64,000 nt of DNA from positions 434,001 to 498,000 of the forward strand of contig JBBELK010000684.1 in the NCBI GenBank assembly GCA_037783545.1, written 5' to 3'. Made by a program: the position numbers and the translations under genes. The notes beneath the pieces were generated by a model. The model made no database searches. It was given only the letters and a program-made list of their open reading frames with translations, and was not told where the DNA came from. The stretch's first letter is position 1, and every line of letters starts with the position of its first letter. This DNA comes from Henricia sp. BOLD:AAB3569 (taxonomy: Eukaryota; Echinodermata; Asteroidea; Spinulosida; Echinasteridae). Positions 49,201 through 61,200 of this stretch are shown piece by piece.

Positions 49201-52200
49201 GTCTGTTAACCGTTTGGCCGGCACTAAAGATTGCTGCTAGTGTTTATAGATACAGGTGCAATGTATGCAAAAGCAAGGGGCTAAAGGTGATACATATAGT
49301 CCCAATGTAAACATCAGAAAATCACTTTTAGCCTTCTAAAAGTACCCCTAGGCCCCATAACGAATCATTTAACCTTATTTTATCTGGTCAACATTTTACT
49401 TAGTCTTGGCCCAAGACTACTCTAGTCGATATCGGTTTGTGTACGCGTTGGACATTCCCAATAGTGCGCTCTCTTTCAGCACTAACAGACCTGCAGCCGA
49501 TTTCACGAATAAGTGCGCAGCTTGCGCAACTTTCGAATGTGGCGTAAGGCTTGCGCCACAAAAAAATTGCGCAACTACGCCATTTCGCTACGCAACGTTT
49601 CACGAAAATTGACTTAACTGCGCAATGCCGCGATTTATTAATTTCCAAAAATAAAGTCGTGGACGAGCCTAAAATGTGAAAAGAAGCACAAAGGTCAAGT
49701 GCATCTACCCCGCGCACGCGCAAACGATAGGGAAAGCAGACGATAATTTTTAGTCAATTTTGGCGGGACGAAAGCAAGACAGAATTTTGCTCTTTTCGGC
49801 CCGCAGAATGGATTGGATGGATGCTTCGGTACGTGAGTATATAGCATATAGCCTATAGCATGCAATAGCATAGGCCTACATTAGTAACTTGCACAGACTT
49901 CGTTCGCCATGATATATGGCCATGATGGCAGCTCAGAATAAAATCAACTTTAACCGGGACGTAAATTGGTCAAAGGAAGAAATCAAAATATTAGCAGAAT
50001 ACGTCAAAGAACACAGTGCAAGAGAATTATTTGGAAACAGTGGGCGGGGGGAGAGAGCGCCAGCCAACGTCAAAAGAATCAAAAAGTCCCACTGGAAACA
50101 GGCAACCCAGCTGCTGTTAGAAAGTGGCGGTCCGCCCAGAGATTGGCAAAAAGTTCGAAAAAAATGGGGCGAGGTTGCCAGCAAAGCTTGAAAGTATAGA
50201 AGGGATCAATGCAAAACGGGTAGGCTAGGTAGGGACTTGGAAATCCGTGACGTCATGACACTTAATCTTATATTGGTCAAATCTTTAACCGAAGTTCGCA
50301 TGCTTAATGGACCGCTACATTTGTAGGCCTACGTGAAATTACACTGTAAATTATGCCGTCTTTTGTTTCTGTCATTTAATCTGTCAGGCTGATTTCTTTT
50401 TTGTGCAGGTCTATAGGGGCTGGTTCTCTTTATATTTGTGCCAAATATCATGCAAATCCACTTGTGCAGTGGTGATATTTTCCACCCAAAAATATCACCA
50501 AAATCGGCAGTTTGCGGGCACCGTCTACCTACATGTATGTTGTAGTCTTGATTCAAGACACGGGCACGGCCATGAGCATAACAAAGCTCTTTCATACTCT
50601 GCTTTAATAGCACCGATGTTTAATGTCAGTTGATGGTGCCCTTCTTACAGTCTCTTAAGGGACAAGATAAATAACACTTAAATTTTAGACTAACCAAGAG
50701 AAAATAACATGCTTCGTGCCAAAGAGGGCGATTTGCATCACATCACAATTTTTGAAGTTGTCGTGTATATTCATTTTCATTGACAATTCCGCACGTAAAT
50801 TTGAGGCATTTTAACAAGCATAAAACAGCAACTGCTTGATGAATGTTTGCAACAAAAGTATTTTTGAAATCTATAGTATTGCAGCTTGTCTGTTGTGTAA
50901 AAGTGGTTTTAAGTCAAGTCGCTAAGGTAGGCCTACATGTAGCGTTAGGTTTGTTGTAGGCCTAACACTAACGGTTTTTTTTTTTTGCGCACATTGAACA
51001 AAGATTTTCAGGAAATTGTCTCTTGGAATCAACAGGCCTCCTTTCCATACTGTCGCGACTTGGAAACATTTCAGAATTTTTATTTTGAGTTAAAATATAA
51101 AGAAAACCAGCCCCAGTCTGACAGATTAAATGACAGAAACAAAAGGCGGCATGATTTACAGTGCAATTTCATGAAACACTTCAGTAGTTTCAGTTGAAAC
51201 ATAAAACTTCTCAAAACCTTGTTAACTATAAGTGGCATGCATTTTTTGAGAGAATTTTTCAGTAGTTATTAAATTTGGATTAAAATATTTTCAGTAGAAT
51301 GACGATGGACTAATGAACTTTAAATGCAGTGAACACACTAGGATTGCACAACATTTATTTTACCATAATTAGTATAAAATGCATGTAACGGGGACAAAGA
51401 TGACAAAAGTTACCAATTTTTTTACGCTCAATAATTTAATTAAGACATACATTTCGGCCGTTTTCTTCCTTAACCTCGGAAATATTGAAACATACATTGT
51501 GCTTATATGTATTTGCCATTTAAATCTCACGCATAAAAATCTCAAACTTTACTTATCTGTAAGAAATTTACAGACAGGAATTTACAGACATTTACAGTCT
51601 GACATGGACTACATTTTCCAAAAACACAGCATATGACAACTACTTAGAGATTTTAAAGCTTTTACAATTCTTGTTGTTTTCCTTCTTTCTCCCTGTTAAA
51701 CAGGTGGTGGTAAAAAGCCAACGGAGGATCCATCCCTAGAGTGTGTTTTAGACTCGCTGGCACCCGCCTCAAAAGACGGCGTTGTGCCCAAAGGTAAAGG
51801 GGAATCGGTCCCACAGTTCGAGGAGGAGGATGAGGATGAAGATGAAGATGAACCCTCAACAAGTTCACCTGGTTCAGACATGGGTGGGGTTTGTGGGGAA
51901 AGTGCACCTACTGCAGTAGGTGACACCCCATCAGGTTGTTCATCAGCTATGCCAACCAAGTCTAAAACAGATGCTTGTACCCCAATAAAAAGAAAATCTG
52001 TACATAATTCTGTTTTTGAGGTTGAAGCAGAACGTCTCCAGATCGAGAAACGGCGACTTGAAACATCCGAGAACATACATCGCAGCTTGACAGAGCTGAA
52101 TGCTACCATGCAAGGGATTCTGCTTGTCTTGTGCAACCAGCATGGTATTACTGTTGCTGGTAACAATGACAACCAGTAATAATATAATATTGGATGGCTT

Positions 52201-55200
52201 TGAGGGTAATATGATAATATACCACACGAGTCATGAAACTGTTTTCATGACTCGTGCGGTATATTCTCGGGAAGATTTTTCACCAGGATAACTAAATTAA
52301 TATTTAGAGACAGGAGAAAATTGCAATGCCCCGACTGGGATTCGAACCCAGATCCTTGGCATACATGGCCAACTACTCTACCAACTGAGCTATCTGGGCA
52401 TCCTGGCGGAGCATCACAACAGTGCTTGCAATGCAATTTTCTTGTGTTTCTAAATTCATCTCCAATTGTCAATCCTATCATATTCTTTACTGGGGTAGAG
52501 TGTAACTAGCTGTTTACAGGCCTACAATGTAGTATGTCATTCACAAGATAAACGTCTTGAAAGATAAAATTGCCTTCCAGGAATTTCCAAAGATTTTTAT
52601 CTTGGAATGATACATATACACTGGGCTTTTTAAAATGTTTCCTACTTGTATATTTCATGGTTGGGGTGGCTGATGAACATTGCAGTTGTGATATTTGACA
52701 ATTGCTGGCTGGTGTAAAGTGGGATATAGTGTTTTAACACCCGAGAGACCTCACAGCACCTGAGGAAAAATCCAAGAATGAGCTCCATTGGGTGTTAAAA
52801 GATCATTCCTACGCAACATCAGTCGGCAATTGTTTTGTTATATTCTGTATTAGAATACTTTGCATAAGTCATTCATACAAGACGATTTGTTTTAACATCA
52901 TGATGCCAACTCGTATGCTTGTAGGTCCAGTATTTCAGTTAAAAACGATTTTGTACATAAACGGTGGGCAGAGAATTAATGTATACGTGTGGGCAAATTT
53001 TCAACTTCTGTGCTTGAAAGATTCTGAATTTAAACATGAGTGAAATGCCTATTAACCAACTGATGTCTGTAGATCCGTCCATCGTTGACAGGACCTGCGT
53101 ATGCAGCAACACCAACTTCATCCTCAATTGGTTCCTCATCCTCAATTTCTGGCTCTCTAAAACGCTTGGCCAGGTTGTGCAAGACTGCACAGGCAAGTAT
53201 TATGTTACTCGCTCGTGCAGGACTTACCCTCAGACCAATAGCCATACATGGAAAGCGCCGCTTCAACTGACCGAACATTTGTTCTACAATAACGCGAGTG
53301 CGCTTGTGGCTGTTGTTGAAGCGCCGCTGTTCATGTGTTTCGGGATTACTGAATGGTGTCATAAGCCATGGTCGAAGGGCATATCCTGAGTCACCAAGTA
53401 GTACACCATTCATCAGTCTGCAAGGAAAAAGAAAACTAAATTGTAATTTTGTTATTATAAATTTTAATGCTACATACTGAGTTGGCATCATGCATGTACA
53501 AGGACTGAAAGTTTGAGAAACCAGAGTAAATACATGTAATTATTGTTAAGGGGCTGTGTCACGGTTTGCACATGCGCAGCAAAACTTAGGCTAACTCTTT
53601 CAAAAACCTGACGAAACATGACGGAAACGAAATCGAAAGATGTGATTTACATGGTTGGATACAGCAATTTGTTCAACATTGATTTCCACCAAAACTGGTA
53701 TGTCTTGGAGTCCCTATTTTTTACCGGATTAGTCTATACTTGAGTGAAATGGAAAAAAGGGAACAGTAGTTTCATTACAAACCTTCCGTTTTCGAACATT
53801 TCACCAATCGAACTGCCTTGAAGTATAGCGCTGTCATGGCTACTGCCTGGCCATCTTGCCACAACATTGGTGATTTCATATATAGCATTGCAGACCATCT
53901 GCACGTTGAGGCTGTGAAAGCCTCTTCTATTTACAAACACATGCTCCTCATTTCCCATAGGTGCAGTGTATAGGCGCACGTGGGTACAATCTATGGCTCC
54001 CAAAACACCTGAAATATGAAAGTTAAAACAGTAGTCAATTACAGGTTTCATCAATGATTGTATATAGCTTTTTAATATGTACGGTATGCTTGAAATTTTA
54101 TGTAGGACGAGTAGTACATGTAAGTGTACAGTAGTTGCAGTTTATTGAAATAATTGACCAGTTAAGATTGGGGACAAATATTTTGCTAATGAGGATACAT
54201 GTATACTGTACATGTATCACATCACTAAAGCACACAGTACAGTCAAACACTGATAATACAAGGTCCTTGAGACTCCATGTTATAACAGTAATCTCGTATT
54301 TATATCAGTCTTGAAAACAAAGGAAAACGAAAAACTTGGGACTTAAAGTTTTCCCAATTATGAGCATTACTTTGTATTAACAGTGCTCTTAATGTCAGTG
54401 TTCAACTGTATTAAAGGCACAGGCTTGTCAACAATGCACGTTAACCAAATTCGAGCTACTAAATACACAGCTCCATAGCAAAGGCGTGGAGCTGCGTATT
54501 TTGTTGCACGAATTTGGCACGTGCGCATTGCTGACGAGCCTGTGCCTTTAAGTTTCTACAAATTTACACTTAAATTTACATTATACTGGTATGTACCTGG
54601 GAAGCCAGCTCTCTGATAGAAGTCATGCTTTGTCTTTGCCACATCTCTAGCCCGTGTTGGAAACCTCATTTTATCATTCACTTTGTTTGCCAATGCTGCT
54701 GACACCTTGTGTACAATGCGGCAGACCGAGGAAATTGAGACTCCGTGAAGGTCGCCATGTACTGAATAAAAGCTGCCTGTTGCATAGAAACGAAGTGCAG
54801 CCAGTATTTGGTATAACGGTGGTATTGGGTTACTACGCTGTTAATCGAGGAAAATAAAAAGTCATTCCATTAAAATCTACATTATACGGTACACCTCAAA
54901 ATTGCAGTATAAATATTTACATTTTTTATTTATTTATTTACTTTTATTCAGGCCTATTTATTTAAGGCTTTTAAAAAAATATATAATTATTGAGCTTTAC
55001 CGGTTGCAATATTAAACAAGTATTTTGTGTGGTTTACATAAAATTTATTTATACATGTATCTATACGCATTTGTAAACCGATTCTATATATAAATTATTG
55101 TTCATTTATGTTATTTAATATTTATGTGGATAATAAAATAATTAGTTTGAGTGCAATATGTTGTACCCTGAATATTGTTTTGGACATTTTTGTCTTCTCC

Positions 55201-58200
55201 TTATGCATGTAATTAATATTTTCGTATTGTCAGAAAGAAGAAAATGTAAGAATTGAGAAATTGATCATGAGTACAGTATTTTAAAAGTGAATTTGCAAGC
55301 AATATTCAGTGGTAAGTGTACATGTACCTTTGATAGAAAGGCCCAAATATTTTCTGAGAAAGCAGTCTCGTGTTTCACACACAAGCTTTGAAGCCATGAT
55401 CAATTAATCAATTCTTTCTGTAATTTATTGTTGCCAAGTGGACTTTCTAAGTGCAATAAGTCAACTTCCCTGCTTCCTGAATTAAATCAGGTGGCTTGGC
55501 GAGATATTTTGTTGCCACGGACGCCTTTGTAAATCTACTAGGTTGACTTGGCAACAAATCATCACCAAGTCGACACTTGGTAACAAAATTAATTTGCAAT
55601 TTAGTCGGTATCTAAAAAAGTACGATGGCACTAAGAGAGCGCCGTAGTGCAGACCATGGAGGAAGAAACAGAGGCAGACTCAGTAACTTAACTGTTGGGG
55701 GCGCTATTCCTTGAAAGCGGCGACGATAGGCGTAATTTTTAGGAAATAATCAAATGAGGGCTCAAAATAAGACCTACTAGTATAATAAAAGTGCGCGTAT
55801 GAAATTACCCGCGTCGTCTGCTGTAAATCGTGTTGTAGTTCCTCTTGGAGTTTGTGTAATCCCTCTCGGGTGAACCTGTATCGAGCGCGTATTTCATTAT
55901 CGCTTAGCGAGTCGAGCGGATTCCTTCGGTCGCGAAATAGCCGTTCGCGACGAAGAGCTCGACCGTTCTCGCGCTCAACAAGAAGTAACAGCGCCATTTT
56001 TGTGGAAGATTTGACGGCTTGCGCCACCGAAAGACATGGCGTAGCTTGCGCAATAAAATCTGGCGTAAGGCCTCGGCTTGCGCCACTTTTGAAAGTGGCG
56101 TAACTTTCGTGAAACCGGCGCAAGATTGTTGCGCAGCTTGCGCAATAAAATGTTGCGCAAGCGGCCTTACGCAATTGCGAAAGGTTTCGTGAAATCGGCT
56201 GCAGCCCTTTGCGCGACTAGAGTAGTCTTGGGAATCTCTCCGGCTCCCGGAAGGTTTAACTTTTTCTTTGTTTTTGCCTAGGCTTTCCTAGGGAACCAAT
56301 CAGCGAGTGACCCAAATACAGCAGTGCGTCGGAATGCAGCGCGCGACCCAAATACAGCGCGTCGAATGCAGCGCGTGACCCAAATACAGCGCGTCGGATG
56401 CAGCGCGTGACCCAAATACATCGCGTGCACGCGCTTCGAATGGTTTCGAAAATATAAGGTGGCTTACAAGAATCATCGAACATGACCGTTTTATCGTTGC
56501 TAATATTTTCGGTTTCATAATTTGTTTGGCAAATGTTTGTGAATATATTTACAAACATGTTTGCAAAGGCGTATGACATCGCAAAATACATTGGTTTATG
56601 AAGATAAGTGCGACATTGCAAATATTTGCAAAGATATCTGTGGTATGCCATGTCCCTAGTGTGCCATCATAAAACCCTGTGCAGCTATCTACATAAAACG
56701 GTACCGCCCCAATGCTGAACTTCCGGGAGAGATTCCCAAGACTACTCTAGTCGCGCAAAGGGCTGGTCCGTTGGACTGCAAAATGGCGCACTACTGGGAA
56801 TGGCCAACGCGTACACAAACCAATATCGACTAGAGTATTCTTAGGCCAAGACTACATTTTACTATGACCCAATATAAATTCATTTAAATTTAGAAGTCAT
56901 CCTTTAAAATTGGGTTTTGTTTAAACGTTCGGCAAAACCGGTTTTTCAATCTTGTTCAGTTAAGCGGTTAACTGGTTAAACGTCCCATCCCAAGCAGACG
57001 CATTAGAAGAAAGTAACATTTTGTTTTGGTATAATTTTGTTTAAAACAATATACGCACTTACCCTATTTCACAAAACTTGATATGCTTGTATTAAAGCCT
57101 AAATATTGGAGACTAAAGGTCAAAGAGCAGTTGAATTGTACATATGTACATGTAGCATTTTTGTAATTTTCAAAATGTATTATGGACTGAAACACAACAG
57201 TAAATTCAAAACGGGTAGACCTGGAGCTGCTTATGATGCTTTCATGTAAGTAATCAGCATAACGGAAAAATGAAGACAAGATTTAAAATCTGTGCCTGTT
57301 AAGTACAAACTGTATTACATTTTGGAATGTGACATTGTTGAAATACTGCATAAACATGCAGGTACAAGGGCCTGCACTGCAGTGCTTTTATTTCATGTTC
57401 TGAAATTAATGCAGAGTTTTGATTTTCTCCAATAATTATTTGTAACAATACAGATAATCCTGAAGGACATGAATCTCTAAGACAAAGTATCACCGATGGC
57501 CTTTGATGGAGTTCATTTGAATAGCTTGTGGCTTGAATTGAGACCAAGGGACTTGTGGTGGACTTGTGGTGGACTTGTGAAGGACTTGTGATGGACTCGA
57601 CTACAACCCTGATTGATATGAGGTCATTGACATAACAGAATGATTTTCCGTGGCAACAGGAGCAACACATTCAGCCGTTTTCAGCAGCAGAAAAGTAAAA
57701 ATCAGGCACATTATCTTATGACATGGAATTCCTTCCTGAAAATTAGTTTTATTTCTAAGCACTTGCCGTACAACAATAAATTAAAAGTATAAGTTCACTT
57801 TTAGAATTAAAAAAAATTGTCCTTGCTGTATATATTTTATGATTTGTATCCAGTTATCTTCGCTCATAAATATTGTATAGACCGTATCGAATAGCCGCCA
57901 TTATGTGGGGCAGTTTCTTTGTTCGTTGAGGACATGCATGGTTGCACATATTGTGCTTCCATTGTTGAACGGTTTAAATAACAAAAGGTGCCCCACGAAA
58001 TGGCGGCTATTCGATATGGTCTATAGATTATAAATACCTCAGACAGTCACATGGGTTATCTTGTATTTATCAGACGATAAAGACCAGCTGGTCTAAACAT
58101 GGTCTGGTCTAAATACAGAATGTACATGTAAACACTTCTAAAACATTCTGCATTTATCGTTTAACAAATATTGAAGTCGGAGCCAATTTGATAATGCTGT

Positions 58201-61200
58201 TTAGCAAAAAATGTTCTTTATACGAAATTTAATTGCTTTATAAAAATGGGTTAGCAGTAAAAGGTGTCTATCAACTTGTGTTCTTAGCAAGAATAGCAGA
58301 ACACCGCGGTTAAACCATTTTTATAAGCACATAGATTTTGCATAAAGCATATTTTTCTGCTAAACACCTTTATGAAATCGGCCCCCCGTCTGTAAAAGTT
58401 AAAAACTTGGAGGATAGAGACACGTCTTCGTTTTATTAGAGCTAAAATGTGTTATTGTTGTAACGATTTTAAACTGGCATTTTGAACCAAGGCTTGTTGT
58501 CAGCAAACGTTGCGCAATCCGAGTATTCTGAGATTCATTCATATGTGGAATATGTGGAGTGGGAACCAGTCTAGTATGAAGTATTTTTTAAAGTTTTTCT
58601 GTTTATCATGGAGGTGTATGAGTCTACAACACCATCACAACTTGTTCTTCACAAGAAATCGACAGGCTTTTGCTTAAAACGTAAAGCAGTTCCGACCCTC
58701 TTCACCCAAATTCTGAAACGCTCGAGGTCACTCGGCTTGTTTATCAACAGGGTTTTGACGTCATCCTGAGAAACATACAAAACGGCCTGTGCAGTATCGA
58801 ATGGAAAATACATGAAGTGAATGTTTATCATGCGTGTTTTGTCCTTGTAATTCAAAATACAAACGTGAAAAACACTTCATGTAATATGACAACAATCTAC
58901 TATTACCTGTTTTGTGAAAAAAAACAGTGAAATTGTGGCTCACAATGAAGCTCTTTTGAAGTAAATACTGGTGCATTGCGACGGGTCTTTTTGTCACGGA
59001 ACGAACGGCATTCACAGCGGTCTGTGTACAGCATGGGACGGTTCACTGCGGGGGAAGTTCCCACGTGTTTAAACATCGGCCGGTACAAGTTATAATGAGC
59101 GACTCATTTTTCTCTCTCTCTGTCTGCTCTATTTCTTTTTCATAGTGTCTGGTAAAACATACAACTACGCAGCTACTGGGGATATATCTGGCTTTTTGGA
59201 CAAACAACATTCTTAAAAAAACACCATCTAACAGAGACGGTTTTCCAAGTTTGTTGCGTGTAAACGTATAGAGCTAACAATCGTGTTTACTTATCTTTCT
59301 CAGGATTGCGTCAAGGGGTCACGCGCATATCATGAATACCTGATGAGCGTTTCAGAAATCGCGAAAATCTCATTTTCGAAAAGCGCACTTTTGCTTGCAA
59401 TTTATCCACTTAAAACCGACAATTAAAAAATAATAAAAATCCACGTCGGCAAGAGGGATGTTTGGACTATCGAAAAAAGGGGGATTCTTTGTCTTTCGGT
59501 ACCTTTGTTAGCGATCGTATATGGCGAAGGAATCAAGATCGTAGGTCAATCGGTTGATTTTCTGTTGATTTTTAAATATTTAATTGTATTACATGACGTT
59601 GTGGAGCAGATTGCTTGGCAGTTTTGGCCGGATGTTTCGGATCAGACTTTTGTCTATGCGTATGAAAACAGGGGGTGGATTTAGAGGGTTAACGTCATCA
59701 TTGGTTTTGGGAGGGTTCTGTTGATCCACGTACACGCTGCATACATCATTACATCAGTTTACTTTAGTCATTAAATATTCATTACATTAATATTAACACA
59801 GGGCGTGTCGCAATGAGCGTACGGTGATTGGAGGGCTTTTGAGTATACTGTCTTAATTGTCTAGCAGGAATTTGATTGGATGGTCATCGTCTTTATATGG
59901 TCACTACACAGTTCAAAACGAAAGAACAATTTTACAAATCAAGGTTTTGATAGCAACGTTGGTAAGTTGGTAACATACACTGAACACAATTATAAACGCC
60001 CCATGTGACACTTTGTGAAACTTTTATTAGCCTTGGGGGTTGCAAACTATATTAAATTCATGTTACATAAAATAATTTACACGGGGCTTTTATATTTTTG
60101 CTCAGTGTACAGGTACATCACACTTTTTCTGCACAAATCGTCGCATTTTTCTCATACTGACGAACATGGCCAAACTGCAGTTTCGAGTATTTCGGGTTTT
60201 TAGTTGGACTTATTTTGGTCCTTCAAATTCAATGTTTTTGAAAATAACATCCCACTTTTGGGTTTAATAGCCTTCTTGCTTAATGTCTAAACTTTAATTA
60301 ATTACGTATTTTCAATTTATTTGATTAATCTCTGAGCGATTATAAAGCTGTGAACGTGTTCGTCGGTATGACAAAAAAACACAATTTCGATGCGCGAGCT
60401 TTTCGCTACCCGTAACGCTATGCATTGTCGGGTTCGTCACTTTGAGAAAAACTCAAAACGGATCTCAGTAGCTGTTCGTCACTTCCATATGTTTAGTGTG
60501 TTTGAGCGGCGGTCCTCAAGATTAGCGGTTATATTACTTCATTGGGGCTGCGGACGAGACTTATCTTTATACCGATGAACACTTGGGTAATTTAGTACCA
60601 TATCCACAAACTAACATTTTTTTGTAAATTCCATATATTTCTTTATTTACTGATTTTTCTTACCTGTAAACAGCATTCAGCTTTGCGCGATATTGGTTGG
60701 TACCAGGTACCAGCGCGCTCTGTTGTAACGTGATACGCAGAAGCAGTGAACGGTCACCAACCAATAATTCATGTTCGTCAGTATGGGAAAAACAATTTAA
60801 GCGAAATTCAAATGTTTCATAACTCAAAAACCATACAATATTTTGGTTTGAAATGAAAGGGGGCACCCCAAGAACCCCAAAAATGTCAAAAAACGGAATT
60901 TGTCAAAAAGTGCATGTTCGTCAGTATGGGGAAAATGCGACGAAATGGTATATTTGTGGTATAGCACAAACTTTCATTTTAAAAGCCTCTATATAGGGAA
61001 ACTCATGTGACCAATCTGTCTGCATACTCTCTAAATTTAAAAGAGTGAAAATTCACTCCCTCTCATTGAAACTGGGGACAAGACGAATTGGAGTCAGTGA
61101 CATTTCCTTACTCCTATAGATTGCGATTTCACTCGAGTTGTCACTGGAAGGGGTCCTTTTTCAAACCTTTTCAAACTAAACTTAGAGAGATTTTCACTCA

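Larger units (their letters stand above)
49497..56198. mobile_element. PIF/Harbinger DNA transposon
   Basis: The inverted ends CCGATTTCACGAA and TTCGTGAAATCGG are followed by TTGCGCAA-rich subterminal repeats. A CTGCAG lies directly outside both ends (49491-49496, 56199-56204). The two genes are those of an autonomous Harbinger: a Myb/SANT-like gene on plus (49916-52179) and a DDE nuclease on minus (53030-55997), in convergent orientation. Introns carry MITEs and a tRNA-like repeat. Confidence 0.85.
49401..56854. mobile_element. Foldback element with 9-base target duplication, host of Harbinger
   Basis: CATTTTACT flanks it at 49392-49400 and 56855-56863. The inverted ends begin TAGTCTTGGCC and share TACTCTAGTCGATAT and TTTGTGTACGCGTTGG. 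The left arm runs 49401-49490 and the right arm about 56205-56854. The right arm contains a second inverted pair (56209-56248 and 56726-56767). Nine-base duplications are typical of MULE-type elements, but no transposase of that type is present. Confidence 0.7.
49148..56993. mobile_element. hAT-like shell element
   Basis: The ends TAGTGATGGGAATTTA and its diverged complement ending GTCCCATCCCAA are flanked by similar 8-mers (GAAGACAC at 49140-49147, GCAGACGC at 56994-57001). The TTAACCG motif recurs near both ends. The sequence outside the inner elements is short and non-coding, so it is a non-autonomous element hit by later insertions. The match is imperfect. Confidence 0.4.

Noticed and set aside
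52328..52399. Firm call of a functional tRNA-Thr
   Set aside because: The base before the anticodon is A rather than the invariant T, and flanking inverted repeats suggest a mobile copy, so confidence was lowered.
53036..53389. 117-codon plus-strand frame
   Set aside because: Antisense to Harbinger transposase exon 4.
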